DNA of 64,000 bases from an uncultured Lachnospiraceae bacterium (lineage in GTDB: Bacteria; Bacillota; Clostridia; Lachnospirales; Lachnospiraceae). Each line of letters opens with the position of its first letter. The stretch's first letter is position 1. The notes under the pieces were generated by a model. It was not told the origin of the DNA. It saw only the letters and a list, made by a program, of their open reading frames with translations, and did no database searches. The stretch spans positions 62,001 through 126,000 of the forward strand of contig CANOZK010000001.1 in assembly GCA_947571775.1 (NCBI GenBank), in the 5' to 3' direction. Shown here in pieces: positions 45,712 through 55,217 of the stretch. The translations under genes were made by a program, and so were the position numbers.

Positions 45712-46602
45712 ATGAAATACGATATAGTTTGGGATGACTCATTTAATGTTGGTGTGGAAATCGTTGATAAAGCACATCAAAGACTTATGGCCATTGTCCG
45801 CAAAATGATTAACTTAGCCCAGGATACCGAAGAAGAAAAGAAACGCTGGGCCTGTGAAGAAGGAATCAAATATTTTAAGAGCTATACCGTAAAACATTTT
45901 GCAGAAGAAGAATCCTATATGCGCTCTATCGATTATGAAGAGTATGAAAAACACAAACAACTGCACGATGAAATGAGAGAGAAAACCATTCCAGAACTAG
46001 AGAGAAAACTAGAAGCTTCCGATTATTCCGAAGAAGCCATAAACGAATTTCTTGGGGTCTGCATGGGCTGGCTGACTGGACACATTATGATTGAAGACCG
46101 CAAGCTTACCCGGGTCGATAACAACCGCAAAGACATCCAGCCAGATGAGGAGGAACTTGAACATCTTATCCTCGCAATTTCTCAGACCATTCAAAGTTTG
46201 TTTCAACTGAACGCTGAAGTAGACAACGAGCGTTACGAGGGAGAAAATTTTGGCAAGGCGATCTACTATAAACTGTCTTACCAAAACCTCCATGGGGAAA
46301 AGCTCCATGTCCTCTTTGCCATTGAGAAATCTTTGGTTTCCAGAACCGTTGGAAAAATGCTGTTTCTCACATTCCATAAGCTCAACAAAACCGCTATCTC
46401 AGCTATGCAACAGCTTGCCCAACAAATCACGCGCAATCTGCGTACATATTTTACCCACGCAGAAAGCTCGTTTTCTCTTTATGACGATGAAATACTCAGC
46501 ACAAAAGAATTTTATCAGGAGTTTGAGGCTGTATCTCCTCAGTACAGCTTGCTATTTCAAACCGATCTGGGCTACTTCGCCTTTTGCATCCAAAGGCCAT
46601 AG
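45712..46602 (+). CDS. Bacteriohemerythrin fused to a CheX-like domain
   Basis: A 296-residue protein. The first 135 residues are a bacteriohemerythrin: diiron ligands in VDKAHQRL, VKHFAEEESYM, HKQLHDEM and GHIMIEDRKL follow the usual H...HxxxE...HxxxH...HxxxxD order. A linker leads to a C-terminal domain (about 165-296; GKAIYYKLSY, LHVLFAIEKSLVSRTVGKML, QQITRNLRTY) that resembles the CheX/CheC phosphatase fold; I am less sure of this half. Hemerythrins bind O2 reversibly and can sense it or carry it away in anaerobes. The fusion suggests O2- or redox-linked control of a two-component or chemotaxis target. Own strong promoter; convergent with the membrane protein gene. Confidence 0.85.
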   Translation: MKYDIVWDDSFNVGVEIVDKAHQRLMAIVRKMINLAQDTEEEKKRWACEEGIKYFKSYTVKHFAEEESYMRSIDYEEYEKHKQLHDEMREKTIPELERKLEASDYSEEAINEFLGVCMGWLTGHIMIEDRKLTRVDNNRKDIQPDEEELEHLILAISQTIQSLFQLNAEVDNERYEGENFGKAIYYKLSYQNLHGEKLHVLFAIEKSLVSRTVGKMLFLTFHKLNKTAISAMQQLAQQITRNLRTYFTHAESSFSLYDDEILSTKEFYQEFEAVSPQYSLLFQTDLGYFAFCIQRP

Positions 46603-46621
46603 TGTCTGCCCTATCTGACAT

Positions 46622-47152
46622 TTACTTTAGAGCAAGACGAGTCCGAAACCTCTCCCACACAACTATAAGGAAATACTCATAAGCCCGATCGTAAATCCAA
46701 AATAAGATCTGTCCAACGGCCGCCGCAGCCCATAACCAGACGCCCGAAAGTCCTTCTACAAAAATCAGTCTGGGAAAGAAAAATAAAACAGGCAGGTACA
46801 ACAAGTTAAAAATCAAAAATTTTCCAACCCACAAAAAAACCTGCCTGCTCTTCTCCCAACGCGCGACCAGCCAAAAAATCCATTCCGAACCCAGAATATA
46901 AAGCCCCAGAACCACAAACGTGATACAGTACAATTTATGAGGAGCCAGCAAAAATCCCAGAGCCGCCGTACCCACATAAAAAGCCACACCGGCGGCAAAT
47001 CCTCCTTCTCGGATCATGACACCGACAAAAAAAGAGGATGCCGCCAACAAAAATAAAGTATTAAATTTTAATACACCGCTGAGTACAATGCACAGAACAG
47101 CCAAAGCCATCAGCACACCACCCACAGCCATTTTTTTGCTGTTTATATGCAT
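46622..47152 (-). CDS. Polytopic membrane protein in the DnaJ/DUF5685 operon
   Basis: A 176-residue hypothetical protein with about five or six membrane helices (starting [21 protein letters not shown]) and few charges outside the loops. Start taken as ATG at 47150-47152, with GGGAGGAG in the last codons of the DnaJ gene; 8 earlier codons are open. The 10-base overlap with the DnaJ gene makes it the third gene of the DUF5685-DnaJ operon. No family recognised. Confidence 0.75.
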   Translation of the reverse strand: MHINSKKMAVGGVLMALAVLCIVLSGVLKFNTLFLLAASSFFVGVMIREGGFAAGVAFYVGTAALGFLLAPHKLYCITFVVLGLYILGSEWIFWLVARWEKSRQVFLWVGKFLIFNLLYLPVLFFFPRLIFVEGLSGVWLWAAAAVGQILFWIYDRAYEYFLIVVWERFRTRLALK

Positions 47153-47790
47153 GAACAAAGATCTCCTCCCATACATTCACAGCAGGAATCCGCAATCCAG
47201 AGGTCACAGCAGCAATTTCCTGTGGTGGGCAGATTGCTTCTTCCCCTTCCCCCGGTCATTCCGCCGAAACTTCTGGTTTGATAACGCTGGCTATTCCACT
47301 GAAGCTGATTGAGCAGGCTGCGGTATTCCATATTATTGGGTTCCATATTAACCGCAACCTGTGCATCGTTCAGCGCCTGCACGTTGTTTCCCAAGCCATA
47401 ATGAGCGGCCGCGCTGCAATAATACCATTTTGCCGTCCTGGACGGAATCTGGGACAGTACGCGCAGAGCATCCTGATAACGACGGTTATTTACAAAATTG
47501 ATTGCCGCCTGCAACTCTACATCCTGCTGGCTCCCCCCTGCTGTCTGCTGACCATAATGATAGCCGTAGCTGTAATTGGATCCGTTTGAACGGCTGCCTT
47601 CCCGCTCCTGCATAATCTGGTCATAAGCTTCCTGCACTTCCTTGAATTTTTCCTCCGCAAGTCCCGCCAGGGGATTATCTGTATAGGAATCCGGGTGGTA
47701 TTTCCGGCTCAGATCCCGATAGGCCCTCTTGATTTCATCGTTGGATGCGTTTTGGGAAACCCCCAGCACCTCATATGGATTGGTTATCAT
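47143..47790 (-). CDS. J-domain (DnaJ-like) protein with Cys-rich tail
   Basis: A 215-residue protein. The N-terminal J domain ([20 protein letters not shown] to about residue 70) keeps HPD (KYHPDSY), so it should stimulate a DnaK-type ATPase. Gly/Tyr-rich linker, helical TPR-like segment (about 105-170), and a C-terminal Cys-rich end (CCCDLW...[12 protein letters not shown]) that could bind metal. It has no zinc-finger or C-terminal substrate domains of true DnaJ. AAGGAGG precedes ATG 47788-47790; it overlaps the DUF5685 gene by 20 bases. Confidence 0.9.
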   Translation of the reverse strand: MITNPYEVLGVSQNASNDEIKRAYRDLSRKYHPDSYTDNPLAGLAEEKFKEVQEAYDQIMQEREGSRSNGSNYSYGYHYGQQTAGGSQQDVELQAAINFVNNRRYQDALRVLSQIPSRTAKWYYCSAAAHYGLGNNVQALNDAQVAVNMEPNNMEYRSLLNQLQWNSQRYQTRSFGGMTGGRGRSNLPTTGNCCCDLWIADSCCECMGGDLCSCI

Positions 47791-48643
47791 ACTTACCTCC
47801 TTTTGTATCCTCAATTTTCTTTATCTGCTTACGGTATTTTACCCACACGCCAGAATATAAGATATTGCGCAGGATATCCGCTTCCTGCAAACAGGGCATC
47901 TGCTCAAACGCACTGCTGCACTCCGAAATCATCATCTCTAACATCTGCCCGCAGAGATCGAAAAATCTTTCCGGCTGTTCCCGGTTCTGATTCCACAATT
48001 TTCTCAGCGGATTGTATAACCCTTTCTCCTGATCCTCTGAAAAGTCTTCAAAAGCATCCAGCAAATAAATGAATTTTCCCAGATAAAATCCCATGCGCCG
48101 CAGCTTCTCTTCCCATTCATCCTGCCGGAAGACAAAAAGTTCCTCCATCAGACGTCCGAAGCACCCGGCTACGGCGTCTATATCCTGACTTTGGCGGCGC
48201 TCCAATGCCCGAAGGACTTTTAACTGGCGCACAAAAACTTCCGACTGTCTTGGGTACGCCCTTTTTACCTCTTCTGCCTTCTTATGAAGCAGGCGAAGCC
48301 CAGCCAGCCCCAGCAGGCTCTTTTCATCCTGCCAGTCATCCGCAAAGTGATAATACGTAAGCAAAACATTCATATCCGCCCCATACCTGGTTATGGGATT
48401 TTGCAGAATCGGAATCTTTTTCACCGGGTGAACCGGGCAGCGGCAGGTTTGCAATATACTTTTTTCCTCATACAGGGAACTGAGCAAGATAATCACAAAC
48501 GTCATATCGTAAGTAAGCGTCATCTGCCCGCGAATTCCGTAGTTTTCCCGAAGCTGGCGGCAAAGCCCGCAATAATATCCTTTGTACTGATAGTAATCCC
48601 GGATTTTCATCTCCGGTTTATCAATGGTCACATATCCAAACAA
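47771..48643 (-). CDS. DUF5685 family protein
   Basis: A 290-residue soluble, mostly helical protein beginning [20 protein letters not shown] then YCGLCRQL, the hallmark start of DUF5685 as I recall it. A second Cys cluster ([10 protein letters not shown]) follows, so a metal or Fe-S-like site (CxxC...CxC) is possible. Start is TTG at 48641-48643 with AAGGAG eight bases before it; longer versions from an ATG at 48679 lack a site. Heads a three-gene operon with a J-domain and a membrane protein. Function is unknown; the chaperone partner suggests assembly or maturation of a protein. Confidence 0.85.
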   Translation of the reverse strand: MFGYVTIDKPEMKIRDYYQYKGYYCGLCRQLRENYGIRGQMTLTYDMTFVIILLSSLYEEKSILQTCRCPVHPVKKIPILQNPITRYGADMNVLLTYYHFADDWQDEKSLLGLAGLRLLHKKAEEVKRAYPRQSEVFVRQLKVLRALERRQSQDIDAVAGCFGRLMEELFVFRQDEWEEKLRRMGFYLGKFIYLLDAFEDFSEDQEKGLYNPLRKLWNQNREQPERFFDLCGQMLEMMISECSSAFEQMPCLQEADILRNILYSGVWVKYRKQIKKIEDTKGGKYDNQSI

Positions 48644-48724
48644 TCTATCCACTCCTTTATGGATCATATCAGTAACCATTCTATCACTACTTTTTTACCA
48701 GGTAAATGTTTTTTTCTATATCTT

Positions 48725-48754
48725 TTGGCTGAATAGGAGCCTTTATGATATAAT
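48725..48754 (+). promoter_or_regulatory. Promoter of the homocysteine methyltransferase-type gene
   Basis: TATAAT (48749-48754) with an 18-bp spacer to TTGGCT (48725-48730), about 35 bases before the ATG at 48791. The -35 is imperfect. Confidence 0.55.
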
Positions 48755-48790
48755 ACGGGTATGATTTTACAAACAGAAAGGAAAGCAGAC

Positions 48791-49657
48791 ATGACCAAAC
48801 AAGAATTTGAAAAACTGTGCGCAAAAACGGTTTTGCTGGACGGCGCCACCGGTTCCAATCTGATCGCCGCCGGAATGCCCCAGGGCGTATCCTCAGAACT
48901 GTGGGTGCTGGAGCATCCCGATGTGATCCACCAATTACAGTCCGCCTATGTGGATGCCGGCAGCCAGATCTTATACGCCCCCACTTTCGGCGCAAACCGG
49001 ATTACCCTGACCAGGCATGGCCTAGAAGACCGGATACGGGAATTAAATCTGACCCTGGTGCGGTACGCCAGGGAATCCGCCGGGGATAAAGCGCTGGTAG
49101 CCGGGGATGTGACAACCACCGGACAGTTGATGGAACCTCTGGGCGATCTTACCTACGAAACGGTTTTCTCTACCTATCAGGAACAGATTTCCCTGCTGGC
49201 TGAAGCCGGGGCCGACTTGATTGTAGCGGAAACCATGATCCACATCGAGGAAACCTGCGCCGCCCTGGATGCCGCCCATTCCGTATGCGATCTGCCGGTG
49301 ATGTGCTCCATGACCGTAGACGCTAACGGAAATATTTTCACCGGGGGGAATATCCTGGAGGCGGCCGCCAGGCTGGAAGCTTCCGGGGCCGACGCTGTGG
49401 GCGTCAACTGCTCCGTGGGCCCAGAACAATTAAAAGATATCATCCGCGACATCCGCCAGACGGTTTCCATTCCAGTTTTGGCAAAACCAAACGCAGGGAT
49501 GCCGATTGTCTCCGCCGACGGACAGACCACCTATCCGATGAAACCGGATGTATTTGCCCAACATATGAAAACACTGTCCAAGCAGGGAGCAGTCCTGCTG
49601 GGCGGCTGCTGCGGCACAGCCCCCGCGTTTATTGCCGCCTTAAAACAGGCGCTTTAA
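48791..49657 (+). CDS. Homocysteine S-methyltransferase domain protein
   Basis: A 288-residue TIM-barrel enzyme of the homocysteine S-methyltransferase/BHMT family, like the first module of MetH on its own. LLDGATGSNLIAAGMP opens it; the zinc-thiolate ligands are in VGVNCSVGP and GGCCGT. It would move a methyl group to homocysteine, making methionine. The methyl donor (S-methylmethionine, a corrinoid protein or another donor) cannot be told, and no corrinoid or folate partner gene lies nearby. AAAGGA is eight bases before the ATG at 48791; the frame is open earlier from 48761. Confidence 0.9.
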   Translation: MTKQEFEKLCAKTVLLDGATGSNLIAAGMPQGVSSELWVLEHPDVIHQLQSAYVDAGSQILYAPTFGANRITLTRHGLEDRIRELNLTLVRYARESAGDKALVAGDVTTTGQLMEPLGDLTYETVFSTYQEQISLLAEAGADLIVAETMIHIEETCAALDAAHSVCDLPVMCSMTVDANGNIFTGGNILEAAARLEASGADAVGVNCSVGPEQLKDIIRDIRQTVSIPVLAKPNAGMPIVSADGQTTYPMKPDVFAQHMKTLSKQGAVLLGGCCGTAPAFIAALKQAL

Positions 49658-49673
49658 TTCTTTGTTGCGAAAG

Positions 49674-49692
49674 TGCCGCCGAACAGGCGGCA
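49674..49692. terminator. GC-rich hairpin between convergent genes
   Basis: TGCCGCC (49674-49680) and GGCGGCA (49686-49692), 5-base loop, between the ends of the methyltransferase and enzyme I genes. No T-run follows on either strand, so a bidirectional terminator is only plausible. Confidence 0.45.
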
Positions 49693-49726
49693 TACGTTCA
49701 GGAATGCCAAATGCGCCCGCATATTT

Positions 49727-51379
49727 TTATTTATGGTGGGCCGCCTGTCCTTCGGGCGCAGGGAGGTTTAGTTTCAACTCCCGGATCTTTTTTCGGATTG
49801 GGAGGATGCTGGCCGGACCCACAGACAGCATATCCACGCCGATGCGAAGAAATTCTGCTGTCAGCCCTGTGTCGGCTGCCAGCTCCCCGCAGATACCGAC
49901 CCAACAGCCCTCCCGGTGGCCTTCCCGCACTACCATGCGGATCATTTTCATAATAGCCGGATGGTTTTCCTTGTAGCGATCTTTTAGCTGCGGATTCTGG
50001 CGATCCATGGCCAGCGTATATTGGGTTAGATCGTTGGTTCCGATACTGAGGAAATCCAGTTCCCTTGCCATCTCTCTGGCCATCAGCACGGCCGCAGGAG
50101 TCTCTACTACAATCCCCTGCTGGATTTCCCGGTAAGGGATTTCTCTCTCCCGCAGGCTCTCTTTTACCTCGTTTACCACTTCCTGAATTTCATGAATCTC
50201 TTCCACCGATGTGACCATAGGATACATAACAGCCAAGTTTCCATAAACGCTGGCTCGGTAGATGGCCCGAAGCTGTTCTTTAAACATCTTCTTTCTTTGT
50301 AGGCAAAACCGGACGCCCCGGTTTCCCATCGCCGGATTGAGCTCCAGAGAAAGCCCCATATAATCCGCCTTTTTGTCTGTGCCGATATCCAGCGTTCGGA
50401 TAACGGCCAGCTCCTCTCCCATCGTCTGGGCTACCTGCTGATAAGCCAGAAACAGCTCCTTCTCTCTGGGATAGGTTTCCCTCCCCAGGTATTGGAACTC
50501 GCTGCGCAGCAGTCCGATTCCCCTTGCACCGTTTTCCAGTGCGTTATCCAGATCCTCCAGCTCGCCGATGTTCGCATACAGATGCACCCGATGCCCGTCT
50601 GCGGTGATATCCTCCTCATCTTTCAGAGATTGCAGATATTCCCGCTCCTTTTGCTCCTTCTCCTGCCGCCGTCTGTATTCGTCCAGGACATCGGCGTCGG
50701 GGTCCAGATATATTTTACCAGCAGATCCGTCAATGACGCAGATCCTGCCCTCCCACTTTGCATGAACGGGTATATGAATCAACACAGGTACCTCCATAGC
50801 CCTCACATGGATAGCCGTGTGGGACAGGGGTGACCCGCCTTGGGTGACAAAGCCCAACACCTTGCTTTTGTCCAGCTCCATTACCTCGCTGGGGGACAAT
50901 TTCTCTGCCGCCACAATGACGGGTTCCTCCAGTGTATCCTTTTCCCTGGATAAACCATTCAAAATATACGTCAGCCGTCCGGCAATTTCCCGGATATCCT
51001 GTATCCGGTTGACAACCACCTCATCCTCCAGGGCGGCAAATGTGGAGGTCATCTCGTCGCGGGTGGTAGTCACCGCATAGGAAACGGTTACTTTCTCTGT
51101 ACTGACCATGCTCTCTATTGCCTGTGAAAAGCCAGGCTCCTCAAGCAGCCGGATCTGCCTTTGAAAAGCTGCAGCCTCCGCATCTCCTTCAGACAACGCG
51201 TTTTGATACTGCTCTGTTAGCTGCTGGATAGCCAGCTCTTTTGCATTTTCATATCTGACCAGTTCCTGTTTTACGTCGGATACACTATAAGGATAGCCAA
51301 GAAGATCCGGATTGTAACGATAACGGATTTTACCAATGGCTATCCCTCCAAAAACAGCCTGGCCTTCGTAGATTTCCAT
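49727..51379 (-). CDS. ptsI: PTS phosphoenolpyruvate-protein phosphotransferase (enzyme I)
   Basis: Enzyme I, 550 residues, which takes phosphate from PEP and passes it to HPr. Catalytic histidine in GGSPLSHTAIHVRAM, PEP-binding TIM barrel with IRTLDIGTDKK, NPAMGNRGVRF and the acid/base cysteine in GICGELAAD. All essential motifs are present; it is slightly shorter than the common 570-575. Unusually it is not beside ptsH: it starts 27 bases after potD, as last gene of the M20-amidohydrolase-potABCD operon. Whether it is the only enzyme I in the genome or a second copy cannot be seen here. Confidence 0.93.
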   Translation of the reverse strand: MEIYEGQAVFGGIAIGKIRYRYNPDLLGYPYSVSDVKQELVRYENAKELAIQQLTEQYQNALSEGDAEAAAFQRQIRLLEEPGFSQAIESMVSTEKVTVSYAVTTTRDEMTSTFAALEDEVVVNRIQDIREIAGRLTYILNGLSREKDTLEEPVIVAAEKLSPSEVMELDKSKVLGFVTQGGSPLSHTAIHVRAMEVPVLIHIPVHAKWEGRICVIDGSAGKIYLDPDADVLDEYRRRQEKEQKEREYLQSLKDEEDITADGHRVHLYANIGELEDLDNALENGARGIGLLRSEFQYLGRETYPREKELFLAYQQVAQTMGEELAVIRTLDIGTDKKADYMGLSLELNPAMGNRGVRFCLQRKKMFKEQLRAIYRASVYGNLAVMYPMVTSVEEIHEIQEVVNEVKESLREREIPYREIQQGIVVETPAAVLMAREMARELDFLSIGTNDLTQYTLAMDRQNPQLKDRYKENHPAIMKMIRMVVREGHREGCWVGICGELAADTGLTAEFLRIGVDMLSVGPASILPIRKKIRELKLNLPAPEGQAAHHK

Positions 51380-51406
51380 GTTTTCTCACTCCCAGTATGA
51401 CGAATC

Positions 51407-52477
51407 TTAATCACAAGCAGCCTTGAACTCTGTCCAGTTTTTATTATAGGCTGCATCTGCTTCCACACTCACATTCTGTATAATTTCCCCTTCAGTCACC
51501 GATTCGGGAACTGCCAAATCTGGATTTTCCAGCAGTTCGTCCGCTGCTTGGTTGGTAGAATAATACCCTGTAAAATCAAAGCATTTGGCGCCTGTCTCCG
51601 GTTGCAGGATATAATCCAGGAATTCATGGGCGGCGTCGCTGTTGGGCGCCTGAGAAGGGATAAACCCGGCCATAATGCCAAATCCCAAGCCTTCTTCTGG
51701 ATACACAATTTTCAGATCCGGATTCTCAGACAGAACCTGGGTCACCTGTGAGGTGTACAAAAACGCCACGCTGGCCTCACCGTTTAACAGCGCATTTTGG
51801 GTATTGTCGTCCTGAATCATACGCACATTGGGAGCCAGAGCCTTTAACTTCTCCCCAGCTTCCTCAATCACCGCAACATCCTCCTCATTCATGGATTTTT
51901 CCATGGAGAGCAGAGTAATCCCGTTGATTACGCGGTAATTGGCCGTCAGGGCGATGCTGTCCTTTAAGCTCTCGTCCCACAGATCCTTGTAGCCCTTGAT
52001 TTCAAAATCCACTGCTTCTGGATCATAGACAATCAGCGGAATCCCCGCCCCATAAGGAACCGTATATGCATCCTCTTCGTCGTAGAACTGTCCTTGATAC
52101 AAAGGATTGATATTGTCAAAATTTTCGATCTTGGATTTATCCAGCTTTTGCGCCAGCCCTTCCTCTACGACAGACTCAATGATATAATCATCGGCGATGA
52201 CCAGATCGTAGTCCTTGCCTTCCGCCTGCGCGAGTTTTTCGAGCATCGTCTCATCGGTGTCAAAATTAGAATAAATCAACTCAATTCCCGTCTCCTCCTC
52301 AAAGCCGTCCAACACCTCTTGAGGAAACATTCCCTCCCAGGTGTAAAGCACCAGTTCCCCAGAACTGCCGCCACTCTCGCTTTTTCCACTGTCTGTCTGT
52401 CCGCCGCAGCCAGATAAAAGACCGGCAGATACCAGACCAGCCAGAAGCAGCATTCCGATTCTTTTTTTCCCTTTCAT
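51407..52477 (-). CDS. potD: Spermidine/putrescine-type ABC substrate-binding lipoprotein
   Basis: A 356-residue lipoprotein of the PotD/PotF family. Signal MKGKKRIGMLLLAGLVSAGL ends in lipobox LLSGC (Cys24), followed by a Ser/Gly-rich linker. LVLYTWEGMFPQEVLDGFEEE and DLVIADDYIIESVVEEGL are typical of polyamine binders; the substrate could instead be another small cation or peptide-like amine. ATG at 52475-52477 follows GGAGG by nine bases. Last of the pot genes; the enzyme I gene comes next. Confidence 0.92.
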   Translation of the reverse strand: MKGKKRIGMLLLAGLVSAGLLSGCGGQTDSGKSESGGSSGELVLYTWEGMFPQEVLDGFEEETGIELIYSNFDTDETMLEKLAQAEGKDYDLVIADDYIIESVVEEGLAQKLDKSKIENFDNINPLYQGQFYDEEDAYTVPYGAGIPLIVYDPEAVDFEIKGYKDLWDESLKDSIALTANYRVINGITLLSMEKSMNEEDVAVIEEAGEKLKALAPNVRMIQDDNTQNALLNGEASVAFLYTSQVTQVLSENPDLKIVYPEEGLGFGIMAGFIPSQAPNSDAAHEFLDYILQPETGAKCFDFTGYYSTNQAADELLENPDLAVPESVTEGEIIQNVSVEADAAYNKNWTEFKAACD

Positions 52478-52496
52478 CAATCAAAACCTCCTTTTT

Positions 52497-53288
52497 TCAA
52501 TCAGCTTTCTTATATACTGCCAGCCGGTAAGCCACCAGAACCAGCAGCGTTATCGCCAGCATAATCGTACACAGCGCATTGATTTCTGGAGTTACGCCAA
52601 ATTTCATCTGGGTATAAACCTTTACCGGAAGCGTGTTCAGCCGCGGCCCGTTGACAAAGATGCTGATAACCACATCGTCCAACGACATGGCAAAGGCCAG
52701 CAAGGAACCCGACAGAACCGCAGGCATTACCAAAGGCAGTGTAATGTCAAAAAAAACACGCATGGGAGCCGCTCCCAGATCCATGGCCGCTTCCTCCAAA
52801 GCCGGATCCATACCCGCCAGCCTTGCCCTCACCATCATCAGAATATAGGGGATGCAAAAAGCCGTGTGAGCAATGACCAGCGTCACCATACCGAAAGGCA
52901 GATGCAATACAGAAAAAAACGCCATAAATACCATACCCAGAATAATCTCCGGGATCATAATCGGAAGCGTGGAAATATATTCCATCACCCCGCCTGCCTT
53001 GGCTTTCGCCTTTACCAATCCTACCGCCCCCACGGTTCCGATGGCCGCCGCCGCCAGACAACTGAGGACTCCCAGCAGCAGGCTGTTTTTCAAAGCCTCC
53101 AAAATCGAGGAATCCTGAAACAGCGTCTGATACCATCTGAGTGAGAAGCCATTCCACACTGCCGTAGATTTGGATTCGTTAAAGGAATAGAGAACCACAA
53201 AGCCGATGGGTAGATAAATAAACAGCAAAACCAGCCACAGATAAATCTCTGAGAACTTGATTTTGCGCCGGGTTTTCTTTTTTCTCAA
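52497..53288 (-). CDS. potC: Spermidine/putrescine-type ABC permease PotC
   Basis: A 263-residue permease with six membrane helices. The EAA loop, LEEAAMDLGAAPMRVFFDITLP, contacts the ATPase. Basic N-terminus (MRKKKTRRKIKFSEIYLWL) is inside. Overlaps potB by four bases (ATGA type coupling). Confidence 0.93.
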   Translation of the reverse strand: MRKKKTRRKIKFSEIYLWLVLLFIYLPIGFVVLYSFNESKSTAVWNGFSLRWYQTLFQDSSILEALKNSLLLGVLSCLAAAAIGTVGAVGLVKAKAKAGGVMEYISTLPIMIPEIILGMVFMAFFSVLHLPFGMVTLVIAHTAFCIPYILMMVRARLAGMDPALEEAAMDLGAAPMRVFFDITLPLVMPAVLSGSLLAFAMSLDDVVISIFVNGPRLNTLPVKVYTQMKFGVTPEINALCTIMLAITLLVLVAYRLAVYKKAD

Positions 53289-54139
53289 TACAGTCCCTCC
53301 AATTCGCTCACATGGGTAATCTTGCGGTAAAGATAGATAATCAGCGTCGTCAAAAACGTGAGTATTACCGCCAATGCCGCCGCAAACGGCCAGTTGCTTC
53401 CCCGGCTCATCTGATCTTGAATCAGGCTTCCCACGAGAACGATTTTATTTCCGCCCAGGATATCGGCGATGAAAAACAACCCCATAGAAGGGATAAACGT
53501 AAGGATCATCCCTGACAACAGGCCGGGCAGGGTCATTTTCAAAGTTACGCTGAAAAAAGCCTGCGCCGGAGTAGCTCCCAGATCCATGGCCGCCTCCACC
53601 AAAGACCAGTCCATCTTCTCCGCACTGGAATACACAGACAGAATCATAAACGGAAGCAGCGTATAAATCATGCCCAGCAAAACCGCCGGATAGCTGTACA
53701 GCATTTTCAGCGGCTTCTCAATGAGTCCCAGCTTTAACAAAAAGCCGTTTAACGCCCCCTTCGTCTGCAAAATAATGATCCATCCGTATAATCGGATCAG
53801 ACTGTTGACCCAAAAAGGGATAACCAAAAGCAGCATCATCCGCTTTTTGCGTCTATCGCTTAACTTGGCCATAAAATAACCGAACGGGTAGCCCAAAAGC
53901 ATAATAGACAGGGTGCTGCTAAATGCCAGTTTCAGGGACTGCTGGAATGTTTCCAGGTACACCGGGTCAAGGATCTTCCGGTAATTCTCTGTGGTAAAAC
54001 GCCAGAGCACCCCGTAGCCTTCCTTGTTTGTGGCAAAGCTGATGGCCGCCATATAGACCAAAGGCCCCACAACGAAAACCAGCGTAAATAAATACAATGG
54101 CAGCACGGCAAAGGACCAGAGGTTTTTCTTTTTTTTCAT
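53285..54139 (-). CDS. potB: Spermidine/putrescine-type ABC permease PotB
   Basis: A 284-residue partner permease, six membrane helices, with EAA loop VEAAMDLGATPAQAFFSVTLK and the charged loop KLSDRRKKRMM. Overlaps potA by four bases and potC by four bases, so the cassette is translated as a unit. Confidence 0.93.
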   Translation of the reverse strand: MKKKKNLWSFAVLPLYLFTLVFVVGPLVYMAAISFATNKEGYGVLWRFTTENYRKILDPVYLETFQQSLKLAFSSTLSIMLLGYPFGYFMAKLSDRRKKRMMLLLVIPFWVNSLIRLYGWIIILQTKGALNGFLLKLGLIEKPLKMLYSYPAVLLGMIYTLLPFMILSVYSSAEKMDWSLVEAAMDLGATPAQAFFSVTLKMTLPGLLSGMILTFIPSMGLFFIADILGGNKIVLVGSLIQDQMSRGSNWPFAAALAVILTFLTTLIIYLYRKITHVSELEGLY

Positions 54140-55209
54140 GAGCGCTCCTCCTGGTCTACCAGCACGCCGTCACTGCTGTGGAAAAAAAAGCCGACCTCCT
54201 GTCCCACCTCCATGGGGGAATCCATGCCGTACCGACTGGAAACCAACTGTTTCCCGTCTGGCAGGGAAATCACCATGCGGAGCATCCCTGCGGCAAAGGA
54301 TTTTTCAGTAATGCGCCCTTTTAGCCCGCCCCCGTTTTTTTCCAACTGGATCTTCTCGCTGCGCACCGCCAGGGTCACCGGATCTCCGATTTTTAACCTG
54401 GCTCCGTTTAAATCCACCGCCGCCTTTCCGCCGCAGATATCCAGCACGGCCTGTTCTTCTTCCAGGCGATCTACGCGCCCGGAAAGAATATTGGCATTGC
54501 CCACAAAAGACGCCACATAGCTGGTCTTGGGATGGTTGTAAATCTCATCCGGCGTGCCGATCTGCTCGCACACGCCCCGATTCATCACCACGATCCGGTC
54601 AGACATATTAATAGCCTCCTCCTGGTCATGGGTAATGTAAATAAAGGTAATGCCCAGCTTCTTCTGCAATCGTTTCAGCTCAAACTGCATGGCGCGGCGA
54701 AGCTGCAGATCCAAGGCCCCCAGCGGTTCGTCCAGCAGCAGCACGCGGGGATTGTTCACCAATGCCCTGGCAATGGCCACTCGCTGGCGCTGTCCCCCGC
54801 TCAACTGAAACGGCTTTCTCTTCTCAAAGCCCTCCAGTTGCACCAAAGACAACATTTCTCGCACCCGTTTTCGCATCTCCGGTTTGGGGACTCTGCGTAG
54901 TTTTAATCCATATCCGATGTTATCAGCCACATTCATATGAGGAAACAGCGCATAATTCTGAAACACAGTGTTGACGTTTCTCCGATTGGGAGCCAGCTCC
55001 GTCACATCCATGCCTTCCAGCAGCACTTTTCCCCCATCCGGGGATTCCAGCCCGGCTATAATACGCAGTGTTGTGGTCTTCCCGCAGCCGGAAGCCCCCA
55101 ATAAGGTGATAAACTCTCCCCGCTCTACCTGCAGATCAATGCCTTCCAGCACTTCCACATCGTTGAAGTGTTTTTTCACCCCGATTAACTCTAATATGAT
55201 TTCTGCCAT
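54136..55209 (-). CDS. potA: Spermidine/putrescine-type ABC ATPase PotA
   Basis: A 357-residue ATPase: Walker A GASGCGKTT, Q-loop FQNYALFPHMNV, signature LSGGQRQRVAIARAL, Walker B LLLDEPLGALD, H-loop ITHD, then a C-terminal TOBE-type regulatory domain (about 245-340). Powers import by PotBC of the ligand delivered by PotD. Starts eight bases after the amidohydrolase gene, so the importer is coexpressed with two hydrolases. Confidence 0.95.
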   Translation of the reverse strand: MAEIILELIGVKKHFNDVEVLEGIDLQVERGEFITLLGASGCGKTTTLRIIAGLESPDGGKVLLEGMDVTELAPNRRNVNTVFQNYALFPHMNVADNIGYGLKLRRVPKPEMRKRVREMLSLVQLEGFEKRKPFQLSGGQRQRVAIARALVNNPRVLLLDEPLGALDLQLRRAMQFELKRLQKKLGITFIYITHDQEEAINMSDRIVVMNRGVCEQIGTPDEIYNHPKTSYVASFVGNANILSGRVDRLEEEQAVLDICGGKAAVDLNGARLKIGDPVTLAVRSEKIQLEKNGGGLKGRITEKSFAAGMLRMVISLPDGKQLVSSRYGMDSPMEVGQEVGFFFHSSDGVLVDQEERS

Positions 55210-55217
55210 CTACTTAT

